In this document: positions 1 through 12,719 of the stretch, one piece after another
Layout of the letters: each line of letters opens with the position of its first letter
How positions within the stretch are numbered: position 1 is the first letter of the stretch
Assembly (NCBI GenBank): GCA_009760885.1
Contig: CM019719.1
Location: 36,435,584-36,499,583 of the forward strand
DNA: 64,000 nt
Reading direction: 5' to 3'
Source of the DNA: Achatina immaculata
Taxonomy: Eukaryota; Mollusca; Gastropoda; Stylommatophora; Achatinidae
Notes under the pieces: generated by a model
Told to the model about the DNA's origin: nothing
The model's input: the letters and a program-made list of their open reading frames with translations, nothing else
Database searches by the model: none
Program-made: the position numbers and the translations under genes

Positions 1-345
1 AGAATGGAAAGTTAGAAAGAACACTGAACTGAACAGCTTATTTAAATCCTAACAAATTATAAATATCTTGAAACTGAACAGACTACGCTCTCTGGGCCAT
101 GTAGAAAGAATGGAAAAGAACAGTTATATGAAAATTATGTATGCACAAGAGATGAAGGAAACAAGACCAAGGGGTAGACCAAGATGGAGATGGAAAGACG
201 AGATAGAAGAGGATATAAAAGAAATTGGTGTCACCAGCTGGAGAGAGAAGATTAGGAATAGAGAGGAATGGAGGCGAACTTTATCTGCAGCATTGAGCCT
301 TAATGGCTCGGAAAGCTGAAGAAGAAGAAGAAGAAGAAATTAATT
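1..345 (+). mobile_element. LINE family A, 3' fragment
   Basis: The open stretch 68-319 encodes the C-terminus of a non-LTR retrotransposon polyprotein: LRSLGHVERM, then RPRGRPRWRWKDEIEEDIKE and REEWRRTLSAALSLNG. The same end occurs at 18384-19020 (minus) and 37528-38520 (plus), each finishing in a GAA/TTC repeat tail. The part 1-67 continues the same frame upstream with one stop. The 5' end is outside the window or truncated. Confidence 0.8.
317..341 (+). repeat. (GAA)n tail of LINE A
   Basis: Simple GAA repeat directly after the LINE A stop codon. All three copies in the window end this way, so it is probably the element's own 3' tail. Confidence 0.85.
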
Positions 346-394
346 AATTCCAGAATATATAATTATGCACTTACAGGCAATATTTATATGAGAT

Positions 395-590
395 TTCCTG
401 GTACTCCTCATTGCCAGATCGTACCAAGTTCAACAAGCTGCAGTCAAGGTAGATGGCGAAACATAGGATTGGTTTGATGCGCAAAAGAGAGTGAGACGGG
501 GATGTATTCTTTCTCCATACATATTTAACACCTACGGTGAAAACTTCATCAGAAATGTAAGAAATAAACAGGAAATAAACTTAGTTGATT
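395..590 (+). mobile_element. LINE reverse transcriptase fragment
   Basis: One frame reads RVRRGCILSPYIFNTYGENF, the reverse transcriptase block usually seen as GVRQGCILSPYLFN. Stops and frame slips around it mark it as decayed. It does not reach the catalytic YADD block. Confidence 0.65.
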
Positions 591-639
591 GTTTCACATC
601 AGGGTCACCAGATTCCATAAATTAGATACACCGATACTG

Positions 640-870
640 TCAAACAGCTCAGAAGGACTGCAACAATTGATTCTCTCGACCAAAAGACACATTGAAGCTC
701 TTCTTCGTGCGACATGTCCTTTCCAGAACGTTATCCCTCTGACTGCCTCCTTGAGTGCAGTGGAATCGTGCGAAGCTGACCAGCATCTCGCAATGACAAG
801 TCCAGACTTTCCGTGATGTCCCGAGTCCACCGGCGGCGAGGTCGTCCCTTTTCTCTGAGGTATACCTGTG
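640..870 (-). mobile_element. LINE family G, 3' fragment
   Basis: The reverse complement contains ggtggactcgggacatcacg followed by the aaagtctg and ctggtca blocks that recur at 13600-13815 (plus), and ttctggaaaggacat recurs at 13795 and 54811. The order fits the last 200 bases of a LINE open reading frame. Two minus-strand frames stay open but neither is complete. Confidence 0.6.
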
Positions 871-1777
871 GTCAGTGCAAAGAGGACACACACACATACA
901 TACTACAGTGACCATATGTCGTAGCTTTCCTTATATAGCGAACCCTACAAGAACTTGAGATATTGCCTAATTGGCGGCTACGAGGCCATATTTCCCTGTA
1001 CTATCACCAGAACAGGGACTACTATAACATACAGCTTTAAAATAAACTGTGAAGTAAGTTTGTAGAATGTATACAATAGTACTGTAAAATGAGTTTGTGG
1101 AATGTATAACATGAAATAAAGTTTGTAGAATTTATAACATGAAGTAATGATAAGTATATTGTGTAGCAATGCTCGTACCCCAGTGCTTTCAAAAGCCATC
1201 GTCTCGTGTTTTATTATTTTTTTTGTTTTTTTTTAACTAGCTGTAAAATTTGAAATAAGACAGTGCCAAGAAAAAATGAAAGCAGCAAAGTAACCAGGAA
1301 TCTAGGCAACCATTGAATTCTCTAAGAATCCACGTGTAGACAGACAATGTTAATGTAATACATGTAGTTTTAATTCAAAATAACGGATTTAGTGAGAAAA
1401 TACTATGGAAATACTGTTTTGGAGTTACTTTCCAAAGAAAGTAAATACTGATCTAATGAAGGCAAATAGTTTAACTGAACTTCAGCTTGATATACTTTTT
1501 TCAGTGCATTCTCCCTGTCTGCAGGGTTCCTGCTTGTTCGTCTTTCTTACTAAGCAGTCTATGTCAGGAACTTTTCAGTTGATGTTTTTTTTCCCTTTGA
1601 TGTTTAAATGTAAAATGGACCGAGAATTTTAGTCCATGCAGACAACAGTGGACAATTCCCTGGACCTTCTGCCAGTGTATTCCTAAGTTATCTTCAAGAG
1701 GATATGCGATTAGGCAAGAAATTTTCTGACACTGAGAGCGAAAAAAACAACGTAACTTAATAGATCATCAGAGATTA
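871..1777. other. No gene seen; short imperfect repeat
   Basis: AT-rich. Between about 1045 and 1150 a block resembling agtttgtagaatgtataaca is repeated three times imperfectly. Nothing else recognised. Confidence 0.5.
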
Positions 1778-1779
1778 TA

Positions 1780-2685
1780 CGAGGTTTATACCGAAAGTCG
1801 TGAGCACAGATTTGTTTAAAAATCAGAATATATAGATATAGAAACTATAAATGTATCACCCTAACTGCATCCTTTTCTTCACTTTTCAGCATAATCTCCA
1901 TTTCTCTGCACACATTTTTCCTATCGCTCTGCAGGTTTGAAAATACCCTCGCGATAGAATTCCGTTCCAGCTGACCGACGGCACAGACGCACTGCTTTCT
2001 GGACGTTCTCTCCTGTGTCGTAATGACGGTCTCGCATTTGTTCTTTCACAAAACCGAAAAGACGGTAATCATTGGGTGCCAGGTCGGGCCTATAGGCAGG
2101 GTGTGGAAGAATTTCCCAACCTATTTTCTGAATTTACTCAGTTGTCTGGACACCAGAGTTTTTCTCACAGCTTTGTGATCTTCAGTCAACAAACGTAGGA
2201 CCCAGCGGCCACAATCTTTTCTATAGCCCAGGGTTTCAATCATTTCCTGTACTGCATTGTGTCCTATTCCAAGATTTACAGCGATTTCAGATATTGTGAT
2301 GTCTGTCTTCTTTAATGATGCCGTCAACCCTTTCCATGTTGCGTTCAGTGGAGGCAGTTCGAGGGCGATCGCTGCGAGACATATCTTGGATACTCGTGTT
2401 TCCATCTTTGAAATGTTTCACCCACCTCCTAACACTTCTAGCACTACACACATCTCCATAAGCAAGTTGAAATCTTTGGTGAATTTAAGCAGCACGTTGA
2501 CGAAATGAAACTTCAGAACCATTTTGTTTATGCTCCGCGTGGTCACGTGACACACGATGGTGACGTCATGTAACCTCTACATGAAGTCTAAAGGATGCAA
2601 GTTAAGGTGATATATTTATATTTTATCAGTCTATAAATTCTGACTTTTAAAAAATTTTTGCTCGCGACTTTCGATATGACCCTCG
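1780..2685 (-). mobile_element. Mariner-type DNA transposon relic
   Basis: Bounded by TA dinucleotides (1778-1779 and 2686-2687) and by inverted terminal repeats: the left end from 1778 and the right end read from 2687 agree at 25 of 29 bases. Inside on the minus strand, 2121-2405 encodes METRVSKICLAA, then a helix-turn-helix-like stretch with LGIGHNAVQEMIETLGYRK and RWVLRLLTEDHK, typical of mariner transposases between the paired domain and the catalytic domain. At 906 bp it is shorter than an intact mariner (about 1.3 kb), and the catalytic part is broken or deleted. Confidence 0.85.
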
Positions 2686-2687
2686 TA

Positions 2688-3990
2688 CTTACTTTCTTCA
2701 GGCAAACGTTTCGCCCTTTTATCTGCTGACGTCAGGAGGGATGTAGTGCTTCTGGAGTCGTGACTTCCAGAAGTGTGTGGCTTTTTTAGGTTTTGATGGG
2801 TTCACAGTACAGAATTCGGAATGATACGTTGCTCCTTAACAATGTGTCGTGCTTTATATTCGGCGAAGCTCTTATAGAGAAATAAATTTATCGCAAATTT
2901 TCCCCTTTATTTGATCTGTAGGAATGTTTCTACAATAATTATGTTGTTTTTTTTCTGGCGGTTTAAAAAAAATAAAATTACGCATATTTTTCTGGACATG
3001 AAAGGAGTTCAAAGTTACATTGAGTCACACATTTTGTAATAGAAAAGCAAGTGAATAATTAAAAAAAAAAAACTAACCGACGGAATCAGCATTATAATTC
3101 TAACAGCTTTCAAAACCAGAACATCAGAGTCATACATCGTCTTAAGCGCTTGACCTTTGTATATTTCACGCAGTGTCAGTTACGGTATTCTTTCAGTTAC
3201 GTCTGCCTTGATTTTTTTTTCGATAACTGGAAATTACTTGTTATATAACAGAACGATTTAGAATACTGTGTTTGGTGCTGAAACGCTGTTCAACAGGAAT
3301 AGACAGAAAGAAAATAAACAAAGGAAGAAAGAAACACAAAAAAGATTATTTAAATTTAATCCATCACTTAATATCTTATAAAAACGATAATGCTATGCTC
3401 TTAAAAACATATCAAGAGAAGGCATATCATTGTTTGCTAACTTCCGTTCTCACCACGAACCTGATTCCCCTTGCAAGGTTCAGTGTATCTGTTATCTAAT
3501 ACCGAAAACTTCTCTATGCGTCCCCAAAAAATGGGTGTCAGTTTTGTTTTGGTTTTTTTTTGTGTGTGTGTAGCTGGCACAAACACAATCTGGATAGCTG
3601 TCCTAGCCCTAATGTTGACTTTATCACTGATATTCGGACTGACTAGTTTGATGTGTGGGAAAAAATAGAGTAAACAATTGCTATAGAAGTTAACATACAA
3701 GATAAAGTTTATCTTTGGATGTGGATAAATAGTCGTATCTGTTACGTCGTTGTGCTCTGGGTGGAGCGGGGTAGAGAAAGGCGTGGGATGCATGGCAATG
3801 GAATTGGAAGTTGGGGTGTAATGGTAAGAGGACGGCGACATCTTTGGAATCTGAGGTATTTGACCTATTGTTCCTACAAGGCCACCTCGTCGTGTCACGA
3901 GCTTTCTATCGCCAGCATCTGAACGACATGTCCAAGAGGGCACTGACATCGGCATTTCTGCTAAGGAAAGCGGAACATTTCTGTAACTGT
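2688..3990. other. No gene seen
   Basis: AT-rich with homopolymer runs. Open stretches at 3437-3955 (minus) and 3811-4119 (plus) show no domain, no homology I can recognise and no codon bias argument. Confidence 0.5.
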
Positions 3991-4001
3991 AGTCCGCTAC
4001 T

Positions 4002-4730
4002 AATTATGTCAGTCCATAAGAACAGCGAAGAGCAGAACATCTATCTTAATGCAAAGAAAACTAAATTGATGACAACTGACAAAACAAACAAGGCAGCTGA
4101 AATATATATCATTGAGTAAAAAATTGGAAGAAGTGGAGAGTTTTGAATATCTTGGATCACTGCTAACTAATAATGGAGATACAATGAGGGAAATTAAAAG
4201 GAGGACATCTATTGCTCTTCAGAAAGTAAAACAAATAAAGAATCTGTGGAGAGGAGCAGACAGAACTACAAAAATAAGATTTTTAAGGTCATGCATCTTT
4301 CCCATCGCAACATATGCCTGTGAGACCTGGACACTTAACAAAACAGCTGAGAAACACATAAATGCCTTTGAATGTAAATGCTACAGAAGAGTTCTCCAAA
4401 TATCGTGGACACAAAAAAGAACAAACATATCTATACTACAAGAGCTTAATATTGAAGAAGGCTGGGTAATAAAGAGGATTAAAGAGAGAAAACTTAAATA
4501 TTTTGGACACATTAAACGTCATGATAATTTAGAGAAGACCATATTGGAAGGATACATAATGGGAAAAAGAAAAAGAGGAAGACCAAAACGAAGATGGCTG
4601 CAAGAAATCGTTGACGATCTACAAATGGACGCAGCAGCAGCAGGCCATCTTGCTCACAACCGAGAGGCCTACAGGAGTGCTGTTATGGAGGCAAAGTTCC
4701 ACAAGGGACATGCAAATGAATGAATGAATG
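4002..4730 (+). mobile_element. LINE family B, 5'-truncated, with target-site duplication
   Basis: The longest family B copy. It starts within the reverse transcriptase C-terminal region (KNSEEQNIYLNAKKTKLMTT), has one frame break near 4090-4115, then 203 open residues: [56 protein letters not shown], ending in FHKGHANE and a TGAA tail. A perfect 11-base duplication AGTCCGCTACT flanks it at 3991-4001 and 4731-4741, the mark of target-primed reverse transcription. Other copies: 5768-6722, 27126-27373, 28555-28770, 36527-36865, 39735-39860, 42670-42975, 63357-63482. Confidence 0.92.
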
Positions 4731-4741
4731 AGTCCGCTACT

Positions 4742-5767
4742 GGTCGTCTTATGAACGATCTCGGAAAGCTCTTTGTCATCTGCGCCATCTGGATGACTTT
4801 TGAATAGACCATAGGTTATCCGATGAGGGCAAGCTGGGGCTAATTGGGGCATAACGGCATGTGTTCACTATGTGGTACCCTTTGTCATTCTCCCTTTATC
4901 TCGTTTCTCAGCCAGTCGTTGACTTTCACTTTGTGTGCTCCTACGTCTATCTGAGCGCATTTTATAACCGTTTTTCTTACTAGGAGGCAGGAGGAGACAC
5001 AAAAAAAGCTGAGTCTGTATTTGTCATCTCTTTTTCGTGTTTTTATCTGTTTTGTTGTTTTTGTATGTGATCCTTTAGAAAAGATGTTTGTCAAAATATT
5101 GGATTGTTGTATGTTCTTCATTAGTATTTGTTCATCTTGCTTTCTGCTATTCCTGTCTTTACTCATCTTCCTCACTCTTTCTATCTTTTAGTAAAACTTT
5201 ACTATACACTTCCATCTGCTAAGGAAACTGGTATTTCCGTTATTGAGATATTGCTCTAACACGTGTCGAAGCCTAAAATGAACTCATTCTACAGCGCTCC
5301 ATCACAAAGCAAGAAGAAAAAAAGGCAACAAATTTTACTGTCACAAGAAAGTCTTGTCCTCAGTTCAGCCAGAAACTCTTATGTAAAACAGGTTAATCAT
5401 GAAACAGAGCACTGTCCAGGTTTCCTCAGATACAAAGACTCCTAAACTTTGAAAGTCCGTAGATCCGAATCACTTCTATAAATCTCGAACGTCTTCCTAA
5501 ACACTTTTGAATTTCTAGCACATGTAAATCACGAATAAGCGTATAATCGTGAATGTATTTAAACCTGACAGCTTTAGATACCCAAGACTGATAACTATAG
5601 GTTCGACTATAATGTCCTGAAAGTTAGAAAAAATAAAGATCTGTATTAGATCTAGCCAGAATAAATGTTACATCTTAATACACCAAAACTCTCTCAAGCT
5701 CGTACATAAGTTTTTGTTCAATGAAACATAATTTCGCAGCCCAATGTAAATATCCTAATCTCAACCT
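4742..5767. other. No gene seen; contains an arm of a dispersed repeat
   Basis: The block 4970-5130 (tttttcttac, then gtatgtgatcc, then aatattggattgttgtatgt) recurs diverged at 34685-34835. The remainder is unrecognised. Confidence 0.5.
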
Positions 5768-6722
5768 AAATGGTGAAACAACAGCTTGGTTTGGCATAAA
5801 ACAAAGGGGTCCGTCAGGGGTGTATACTGTCGCCTTACGAATTTAATTTGTATACTGAAACTATCATGAGGAATGTTAGAGAAGATGTAGACAAAGAATA
5901 TTACGATGTCATAAAACTGGAGATTACGAAATACCAGAGATTAGATATGCTGATGACAAAGTATTACTGTCCACATCACAAAAATAATTGGAAAAAGAAC
6001 TAATTATCTCAGTCCGTAAGAATAGTGAAGAGCAAAACCTCTATCTTAATGCGAAGAAAACTAAATTGATGACAACTAACAAAACAAACAAGGCAACTGA
6101 AATACGAATATGTATCAAGGAGAAAAAAATTGAAAGAGGTGGAGAGTTTTTTAATATCTTTGATTAATACTAACTAATAATGGAGACACAATGAGGAAAA
6201 TTAAAAGGGTGACATCTATCGCTCGTCAAAAAGTAAAAGAACTAAAGAAGCTGCGGAGAGGAACAGACAGAACTACAAAAATACGATTTTAAAGGACATG
6301 CATCTTTCCCATCGCAACATATGCCTATGAGACCTGGACACTTAACAAAACAGCTGAGAAACGCATAAATCCTTTTGAATGTAAATGCTACAGAAGAGTT
6401 CTTCAAATATCATGGACACAGAAAGGAACAAATATATCCATACTACAAGAACTTAATATTGAAGAAGTTTGGCTAGTAAAGAGAAAACAGAGAAAACTTA
6501 AATATTTTGGACACATTCATGAGAATTTAGAGAAGACCATCTTGGAAAGATTCATAACGGGAATAAGAAAGAGAGGAAGACCAAGGCGAAGATGGCTGCA
6601 AGACATCTTTGATAATCTGCAAATAGATGCATCAGCATACAAGCCAGGTTGCTTACAACCGAGAGGCCTACAGGAGAGCTGTTATGGAGGCAAAATTCTG
6701 CAAGGGACATGCAAATGACTGA
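5768..6722 (+). mobile_element. LINE family B, older copy
   Basis: Begins with a degraded reverse transcriptase block (GVRQGCILSPYEFN-like with frameshifts near 5810-5860), passes a degraded YADD-like region and ends with the same 3' region as 4002-4730 plus a TGAC tail. Many stops. Flanks ctaatctcaacct (5755-5767) and ctaaatctcagcct (6723-6736) look like a diverged target-site duplication. Confidence 0.85.
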
Positions 6723-6736
6723 CTAAATCTCAGCCT

Positions 6737-8035
6737 ACACGTGGTCGAGCTGATGTTTCCATGTCTGACAAATGAAAGTATCACGATTACTAGGGTCTAT
6801 ATCTATAATCGTCAATAAATTCACTAGAGAATTATATACTGTGGGCACCGAAAAAATTGCAATTTAGTATTATGAAAGGTTGGGAAAACTCAGCCTTTGT
6901 GACATGCCCTAATTCAACGCAAATAAACACTGCAAAGCTACTCCCATAAAATATCTTTAGCTAACGCTAAAATAGCACAGAGTAACTAGCACTGCCACCT
7001 CTGAATTATCATAAATACACAAACTGGAATGATATATCGAAAGCTCATCTCGCATTTTCTTCTAAGGTACAGTTATTCAAACCGTGTCTAGAGAAAAGGG
7101 ATCTGTAGCTGATCTAAGCTTGCAATTTTATATGTCGACGGCACGATGTCTGATGTGAAGAATCATTTTCCCCCTAGATGGAAAGTTAGGTGACCACGCC
7201 AACAGATCTTGTGCAACCGTGTATAATTTCATTCTTTTTCATGCCCGTCTTTATTTTATTTCGAGCAAATGACATCATGCCTAGAACTGCACGTATTACA
7301 CATATTGCATTTGGAGGTGTTGTCAAAGAGTCTGATAATGTTACTTTATAAAATGGTTACGGTAACATGCTCATATCACATTTGCGTAGTTTTGGTAGCA
7401 GAAGCTGGGCATTTACATCTTATATCGAGGTGCAGTGATTTGCAACCTGAAGAATAACTATGTGTTACTGCTGTATAAGGGAATAGATAAGGACATAATT
7501 ACCTGGGTTGATTGGCAACCCTAGCGTAGAAATAATGGGTCAGAGACAGGCTAATACCGGAAGTGCGCAATTCTGGGAAAGGACCGTTTCTGATCAGGTA
7601 TATAAAGAAAACATGATAGAATTTCACCAGGTTCGGGCTCTTGCACGCCGAGCACGAAGGGCCCAGCTGTGTTGGAGGAAGGTTATTTGTCGTGCAAGCG
7701 TGAATGAGATGTTTATTGTCGGTAGAAAACCATGTATACGTCAGTTAATAATCGGCTTATACTTTTGTGATGTGGATGCCTGCAGTCTGTGTCCATTCTG
7801 TGCTTTCCTCCCCTGACTAGGCTCAGCCTGGCTTAGGTATGATTTAGATAACAGAAATAGACATTGAGTTCCATATTAACAAAATTGTTCTATGTAAGTT
7901 ATTCATGTTTAGCAACGTGCAAAATATAGATTTTGTTTGTGCACATGATTATGTATTAATGTGTTCTATGTAAGAGCATGTTTACACACAATATATGCCA
8001 ATTAGTTAGTTTATGATTACAGTCAGAATCTTAAT
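6737..8035. other. No gene recognised; open stretch at 7508-7816
   Basis: A 102-codon open frame (7508-7816) starts MIGNPSVEIMGQRQANTGSA and has a basic LARRARRAQLCWRK patch. I recognise no family, and a tataaag motif at about 7600 lies inside it, so this may be non-coding repeat DNA. The rest is AT-rich. Confidence 0.4.
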
Positions 8036-8310
8036 CCTTATCTTATCTTATCTTATCTTATCTTATATCCTTCCCGTGCCGTTAGACGTCACATAGGGCT
8101 CGCAAAGTAGTTCGCCAATTTTTCCTGTCTTCGGCGAGTCTTTCAACCTCAACAAAGGATTTTATGCCTGTTAACTTGGCCTCTCTTAATAATGTCCTCT
8201 TCAGAGTTTCACGCGGTCTGCCTCTTTTTCTTCGGCCTGTTGTGTTCCACTTGATAGCTTGTTTTGGGATTCTCTGCTCATTTCTTCTCATCAAGTGACC
8301 AACTAGAGAA
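8036..8310 (-). mobile_element. LINE family C, 3' fragment with TTATC tail
   Basis: Minus-strand 8082-8294 encodes [20 protein letters not shown], then [16 protein letters not shown] and [11 protein letters not shown], the C-terminus of a LINE polyprotein. The tail is a pentanucleotide ttatc array (8039-8066). Same end at 15985-17640, 37257-37477 and 47489-47967. Confidence 0.85.
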
Positions 8311-9295
8311 CGGTTGTTTGTTTTAAATCAAACTAACATGTGTAAGATTGTTTTACTGGTCTCCGTTAATTTATCGTTGATATATTTTTGTAGGATTCCA
8401 AATATTGAAACAAGTTGCTTTAATAATTTTGTTGACAAATATATAAGCTGATAAATAACTACATTATACATGATGATCCTTTGTTTTGATTTTGGCTAAC
8501 TGTGTAAAATGATAATTAACAACAATAAAAGTTTATGACTATTTGAAGAAGTAGTATTGATTGTGTTTGTTTTCTTTCGTTGGCGTAGTGTGTGAATGTG
8601 TTTGTGCAATCTTCACGTACCTAATAAAGATAAGATATAAATTTTAAAAAATGCAATACAACATCTATATAAATTACAAGCCCATTTAAAAATTATATTT
8701 CCTACACTACAGCTGTGTGTAAATGAACAGTGAAATGTGAAATTCAGGTTAACAGAAAATGTTCGAATCGAGGGATTTTGTAAGTGACCTCACTGTACAG
8801 TGTTCGTCGAAAAGTGATAATGAAATCAAACTTTAAAAAATTCCACGGTACTGTTTATTTATGTACTTACGCACATATATGCGAATGTTTACAAATTGAA
8901 GTAAGTGACACTCTATCAACTAACTTTACTTTTAAAAACATATTAGCCGTCTTCATGTATACCTGTTTGAAGAATAGGTATGCTGTTAAACGAACCAGTT
9001 TTGTTTTCACTACGGATTATATTGTATGAATTTAGAAACCTTATTCCTGAAACCTGTTACATTATTCTTCTAAATTTTGTACCTTTAACTATCTTGAGGG
9101 CTGCAGTCGCTTGGCCTCCCGGGTCACATTTCTATGGCCTCTCTTTGTTTGTCTGTCTCAATTAAAAGACAATTAAAGTTTAAACTTCCTTTTCACTTTT
9201 GGCAGGAGTGTAATTGTTTCATATCAATATAAAACATTCAGTATAAGGGTTCTCATTCATAATCCCAACTTTTTTTTATAATAATGAAAGAAAAG
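8311..9295. other. No gene seen
   Basis: AT-rich, no open stretch with recognisable product; no repeat family assigned. Confidence 0.5.
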
Positions 9296-9299
9296 ATAT

Positions 9300-10114
9300 T
9301 TTTAAACGAAATGGGATACAATGGGCAATGTGGAAACAATTGGAAGATCTTGACTTTGCAGATAGTGTGACACTTGTGGGACACAGCCACACACAAAAGC
9401 AAGATAAACTTCAGATCTTAAGTAAGAATTCAGTTAAACCGGGACTATATATTAACAGACAAAAGAAAACAAAGATAATGAAAAGTAATAGTGCAAACAA
9501 TAACCTCACGGTAATTGAGGGAGTGTCAATTGAGGAAGTAGAGTATTTCACATATTCAGGCAACATAATGGATAAATATGGGGGAACGGAAAAGGATGTT
9601 AAAACTAGAATAACCAAGGCCAGGACAGCATTTATCCAACTTAACAAAATATGGTCATCTAAGAACATCAAGACAAGAACCAAAACATAGGCTTTTCAAT
9701 ACAAACGTAAAGACTGTCCTACTATATGGTTCAGAGACATAGGTTATGACCAAGACAATACAACAGAGGATACAAACATTCATGAACTACTGCTTGAGGA
9801 GGATTTTAAATATTAAATGGTAGGACAAGATCAGGAACGAGGAGCTCTGATAAAGGGCAGGACAAGAACCTATGAACCTACAAATCATGTATAGGAAGTG
9901 GAGGTGGACTGGCCACACTCTGAGGAAACCCGACACCAACATAGCAAGACAGGCACTGACACGGAATCCTCAAGGAAGTAGAAAACAAGGAAGACCTAGA
10001 CTTACCTGGAGAAGAGAAATTATGACAGTGCTCAGAGACAATGGTTGCACATGGAAGGAAGCAGAGAATAATTCCAAGAACAGGGAGGCCTATGCTCTCA
10101 AGGGAGTGAAAGGC

Positions 10115-10153
<39 letters not shown>

Positions 10154-10190
10154 AATGATGATGATGGTGACGTTGGTGATATTGGTTGAA
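9300..10190 (+). mobile_element. LINE family D, 3' half
   Basis: Starts just at the catalytic region (LEDLDFADSVTLVGHSH, where FADS replaces the usual FADD), then thumb-like sequence up to 9690, stops around 9690-9870, and a clear C-terminus: KWRWTGHTLRKPDTNIARQA, KQGRPRLTWRREI, YALKGVKG. It ends in a GAT repeat tail (about 10116-10170). Copies of the same end at 31424-31660 (minus) and 39945-40130 (plus). Confidence 0.82.
10116..10170 (+). repeat. (GAT)n microsatellite, tail of LINE D
   Basis: Nearly perfect GAT repeat immediately following the LINE D C-terminus. The run of aspartates or isoleucines in translated frames is an artefact of it. Confidence 0.9.
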
Positions 10191-10199
10191 CATGCGATG

Positions 10200-12630
10200 A
10201 ACTTCAGACAGGAAAGAAACAACAAAAAAATGAATATGATAATTTTGAATATAAACGTAAAAGATTTCTATGTTTCTAACTGTCCTTAAAATTATAGCTG
10301 TTTGTTTGTTTGTTTGTTTGTTGTTCCTAGCCTTTAACCTGAACTAAATGTTACTATTTGAATAATTATTTCACTGTTATTTGGGCCGTAAACATGGAAT
10401 GAGTATGGTCTATATAATATCAAAACCGTAGTGATACTGTAATCACTCACACACACACATACACACGCAGAAGAAGAGAGAGAGAGATAATATTGTTATG
10501 TTCGACTGAATAATGTTGTAATGAAGTAGTGGTTCTCTGTTAATGTTTCTGTAGTCGTTATTGTTCTTTTATTAACTCGTTAGATTTACTTTCTCTCACT
10601 TCAGTTTTAGGCTGTGGCCGCGGCAAATTTGGATATCACATATCACTTTTAAAATTTATTATTACACATTACTCCTATTTCTTTTTGCTCCCTTCAACAT
10701 TTCAGAATGTCATTACACGTAATGCTATATGGTTCACCACAAGATTGAAATCTTAACACACATAGTCATTATAAAATTCAGGTGCTTCGTTCCTGAATTA
10801 GATTATAGTTCACCTTTAATGTTCATCAAACGAAAATAACAAGTATCAAATTGAGACATCTTCAAAAGCATTTTACACAGAGTTCCAAAAAAATCTTCTG
10901 CATTTCTCACGCAGTACTAATAATCACTTTATAACTTGAAATGCTATCTTCTGTCTGTCCTAAACTACTTCTAGTTCTAAACTGCTTCTCAGTGCAGTTT
11001 ATATAAACCATCCTACTGGTCCACTGGCCTATTCATGTGTGCAAATTGCGTCCTAAGATAAGTAAGTATGTCTCACCTGTCAATAAGTCTGTTGCGTCAA
11101 ATTTGTCTATTCAGTTTTCTCGTGTGGGTAAACTCTTCTTGTCCAGTGTCAGGTGTTTGCGATACCTAACGGGGAGTATTAGCCCGCTTCTGTTTACAGT
11201 GTCCGTCTGTCTGTCTCCATATGTACTAATGTTATCTGAGTAAATCCTCTTAGTGCGCATCCGTATTCATTGTCAGCGTCTAGTATTTCTAAGTATCTAC
11301 TTACTACTATTGTAATAATACTAATACCGTGGGAGTGTTCCTCTCTCACCGGTTCTCAAAATTTCCATCGTTTCTCACTTACTTTCCACTTATCAATGAT
11401 AATCGTAACCATAATGCTAATATTAAAGATAGTAATAATAATATTAATGACAGTATTGCTATTCTAACTTACTTGGCTATAATAATAATACTACAATCAT
11501 GCCTTGCAAGGCACTATATTACAGGGAGAGAGACAGATGGGGAGGGGGAGAGAGAGCAGAGAGAGAGAGAGAGAGGAAGATAAATGCTGTAAGTGACAAC
11601 TCCAGAATTTGAAATTTAAAAAAATATATATCTTACAATTATCAAACCTTAGAGCGTTGCATGATACCCCCCCCCCAAAAAAAAAAATTCGTTTAGATTG
11701 GCGCTTTTCTGTGGTCATCGAAAGAGACAAGTGTGCAAACTAAAAAAAAAAATCTAAATAAAAAGCTATTTCCTTTATTGGCCAAGCAATAATTTTTTTT
11801 TTAACTTATAGTTTGAAACTCTTTGCCAATTTAATTACCTCACTTGCCTGAGGTGTAGTCTCGAGATCCTACTGTGAGAGCATCTTCGCGTTCTGATCAT
11901 TATGATGATGATTAGTTCGGAGATGCTGATCATAACGCAGATGTGTGTTTTACAACCCCAGAACACTAGCAGTAACGTGGCAGAATAGGATCATGGAAGA
12001 AGTCAGTTCTGTCATAACAGTGATACATTTAGCGTGCAACAGATGATGATGATGATGACGATGATGATGATGATGATGATGAAAACAGTCGACATGGCGA
12101 AAATCTGTGAAGTAGTATCTCAAAATACGCAGCAACAAATAACGAACAAGGTTACCGGGCGATTAATTAAGAACTAATGCTGTCGCCATAGTAAGCAAAC
12201 CCAAGCTGCCTAACTGCATGTCTTACACGTGACACAAATACAACTGCAGTTTTAACGACTAACCATACAACGCAACTTTCTCACGTAAGCCGGCCCTCGA
12301 CCAAATCTCTCGACAAATCTTTACCAGTCTCTGCTTCTCGAAAAAAAAATTTTTTTTTAAATACTCTAACCCCCCCCCCCCCCCCCCAACACCTTTTTTC
12401 CCACTCACTCACTCACTCGCACTCTCACACACGAGCACTCACGCGCTCACTCATACCACACACACACACACACATACACTCACACACACGCACTATTCAT
12501 AATTCCAAAGTGGAAGACATTGTGCGCTCCAGATTTAAGAATAACTCAGGGGAGAGTACAATGAAAAATAAGTAATTGCAACAAAGGGGATTTAAATCCA
12601 AAAAAAACTTTAAATAAAGTTATCTACCGT
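10200..12630. other. No gene seen; microsatellites
   Basis: Contains a GTTT run (about 10300), GA-rich tract (11521-11580), GAT run (12041-12082), a C run (12370-12387) and CA-rich tract (12400-12492). No supported coding sequence. Confidence 0.55.
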
Positions 12631-12639
12631 GTAGAACTG

Positions 12640-12718
12640 ATGGCCTGCATGAAAGATCGGGTACTCTGGAGAAGCATAATAGCCAACGCCAGTCGGCACG
12701 GCACCTGACGACAATGAT
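12640..12718 (+). mobile_element. LINE family F, extreme 3' end
   Basis: Encodes RVLWRSIIANASRHGT followed by a stop, matching the end of the copy at 31660-32290 ([12 protein letters not shown]) and 60350-60862. It abuts the mariner relic that follows. Confidence 0.55.
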
Positions 12719-12719
12719 G

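Noticed and set aside
3437..3955. 172-codon minus-strand open frame
   Set aside because: No recognisable domain, low-complexity composition, and no splice-linked neighbours; likely chance.
4112..4723. A 203-residue host gene
   Set aside because: Matches the C-terminus of LINE B copies across the window and is bounded by a target-site duplication.
7508..7816. 102-codon plus-strand gene
   Set aside because: No family recognised and a TATA-like motif inside; left as unassigned sequence.
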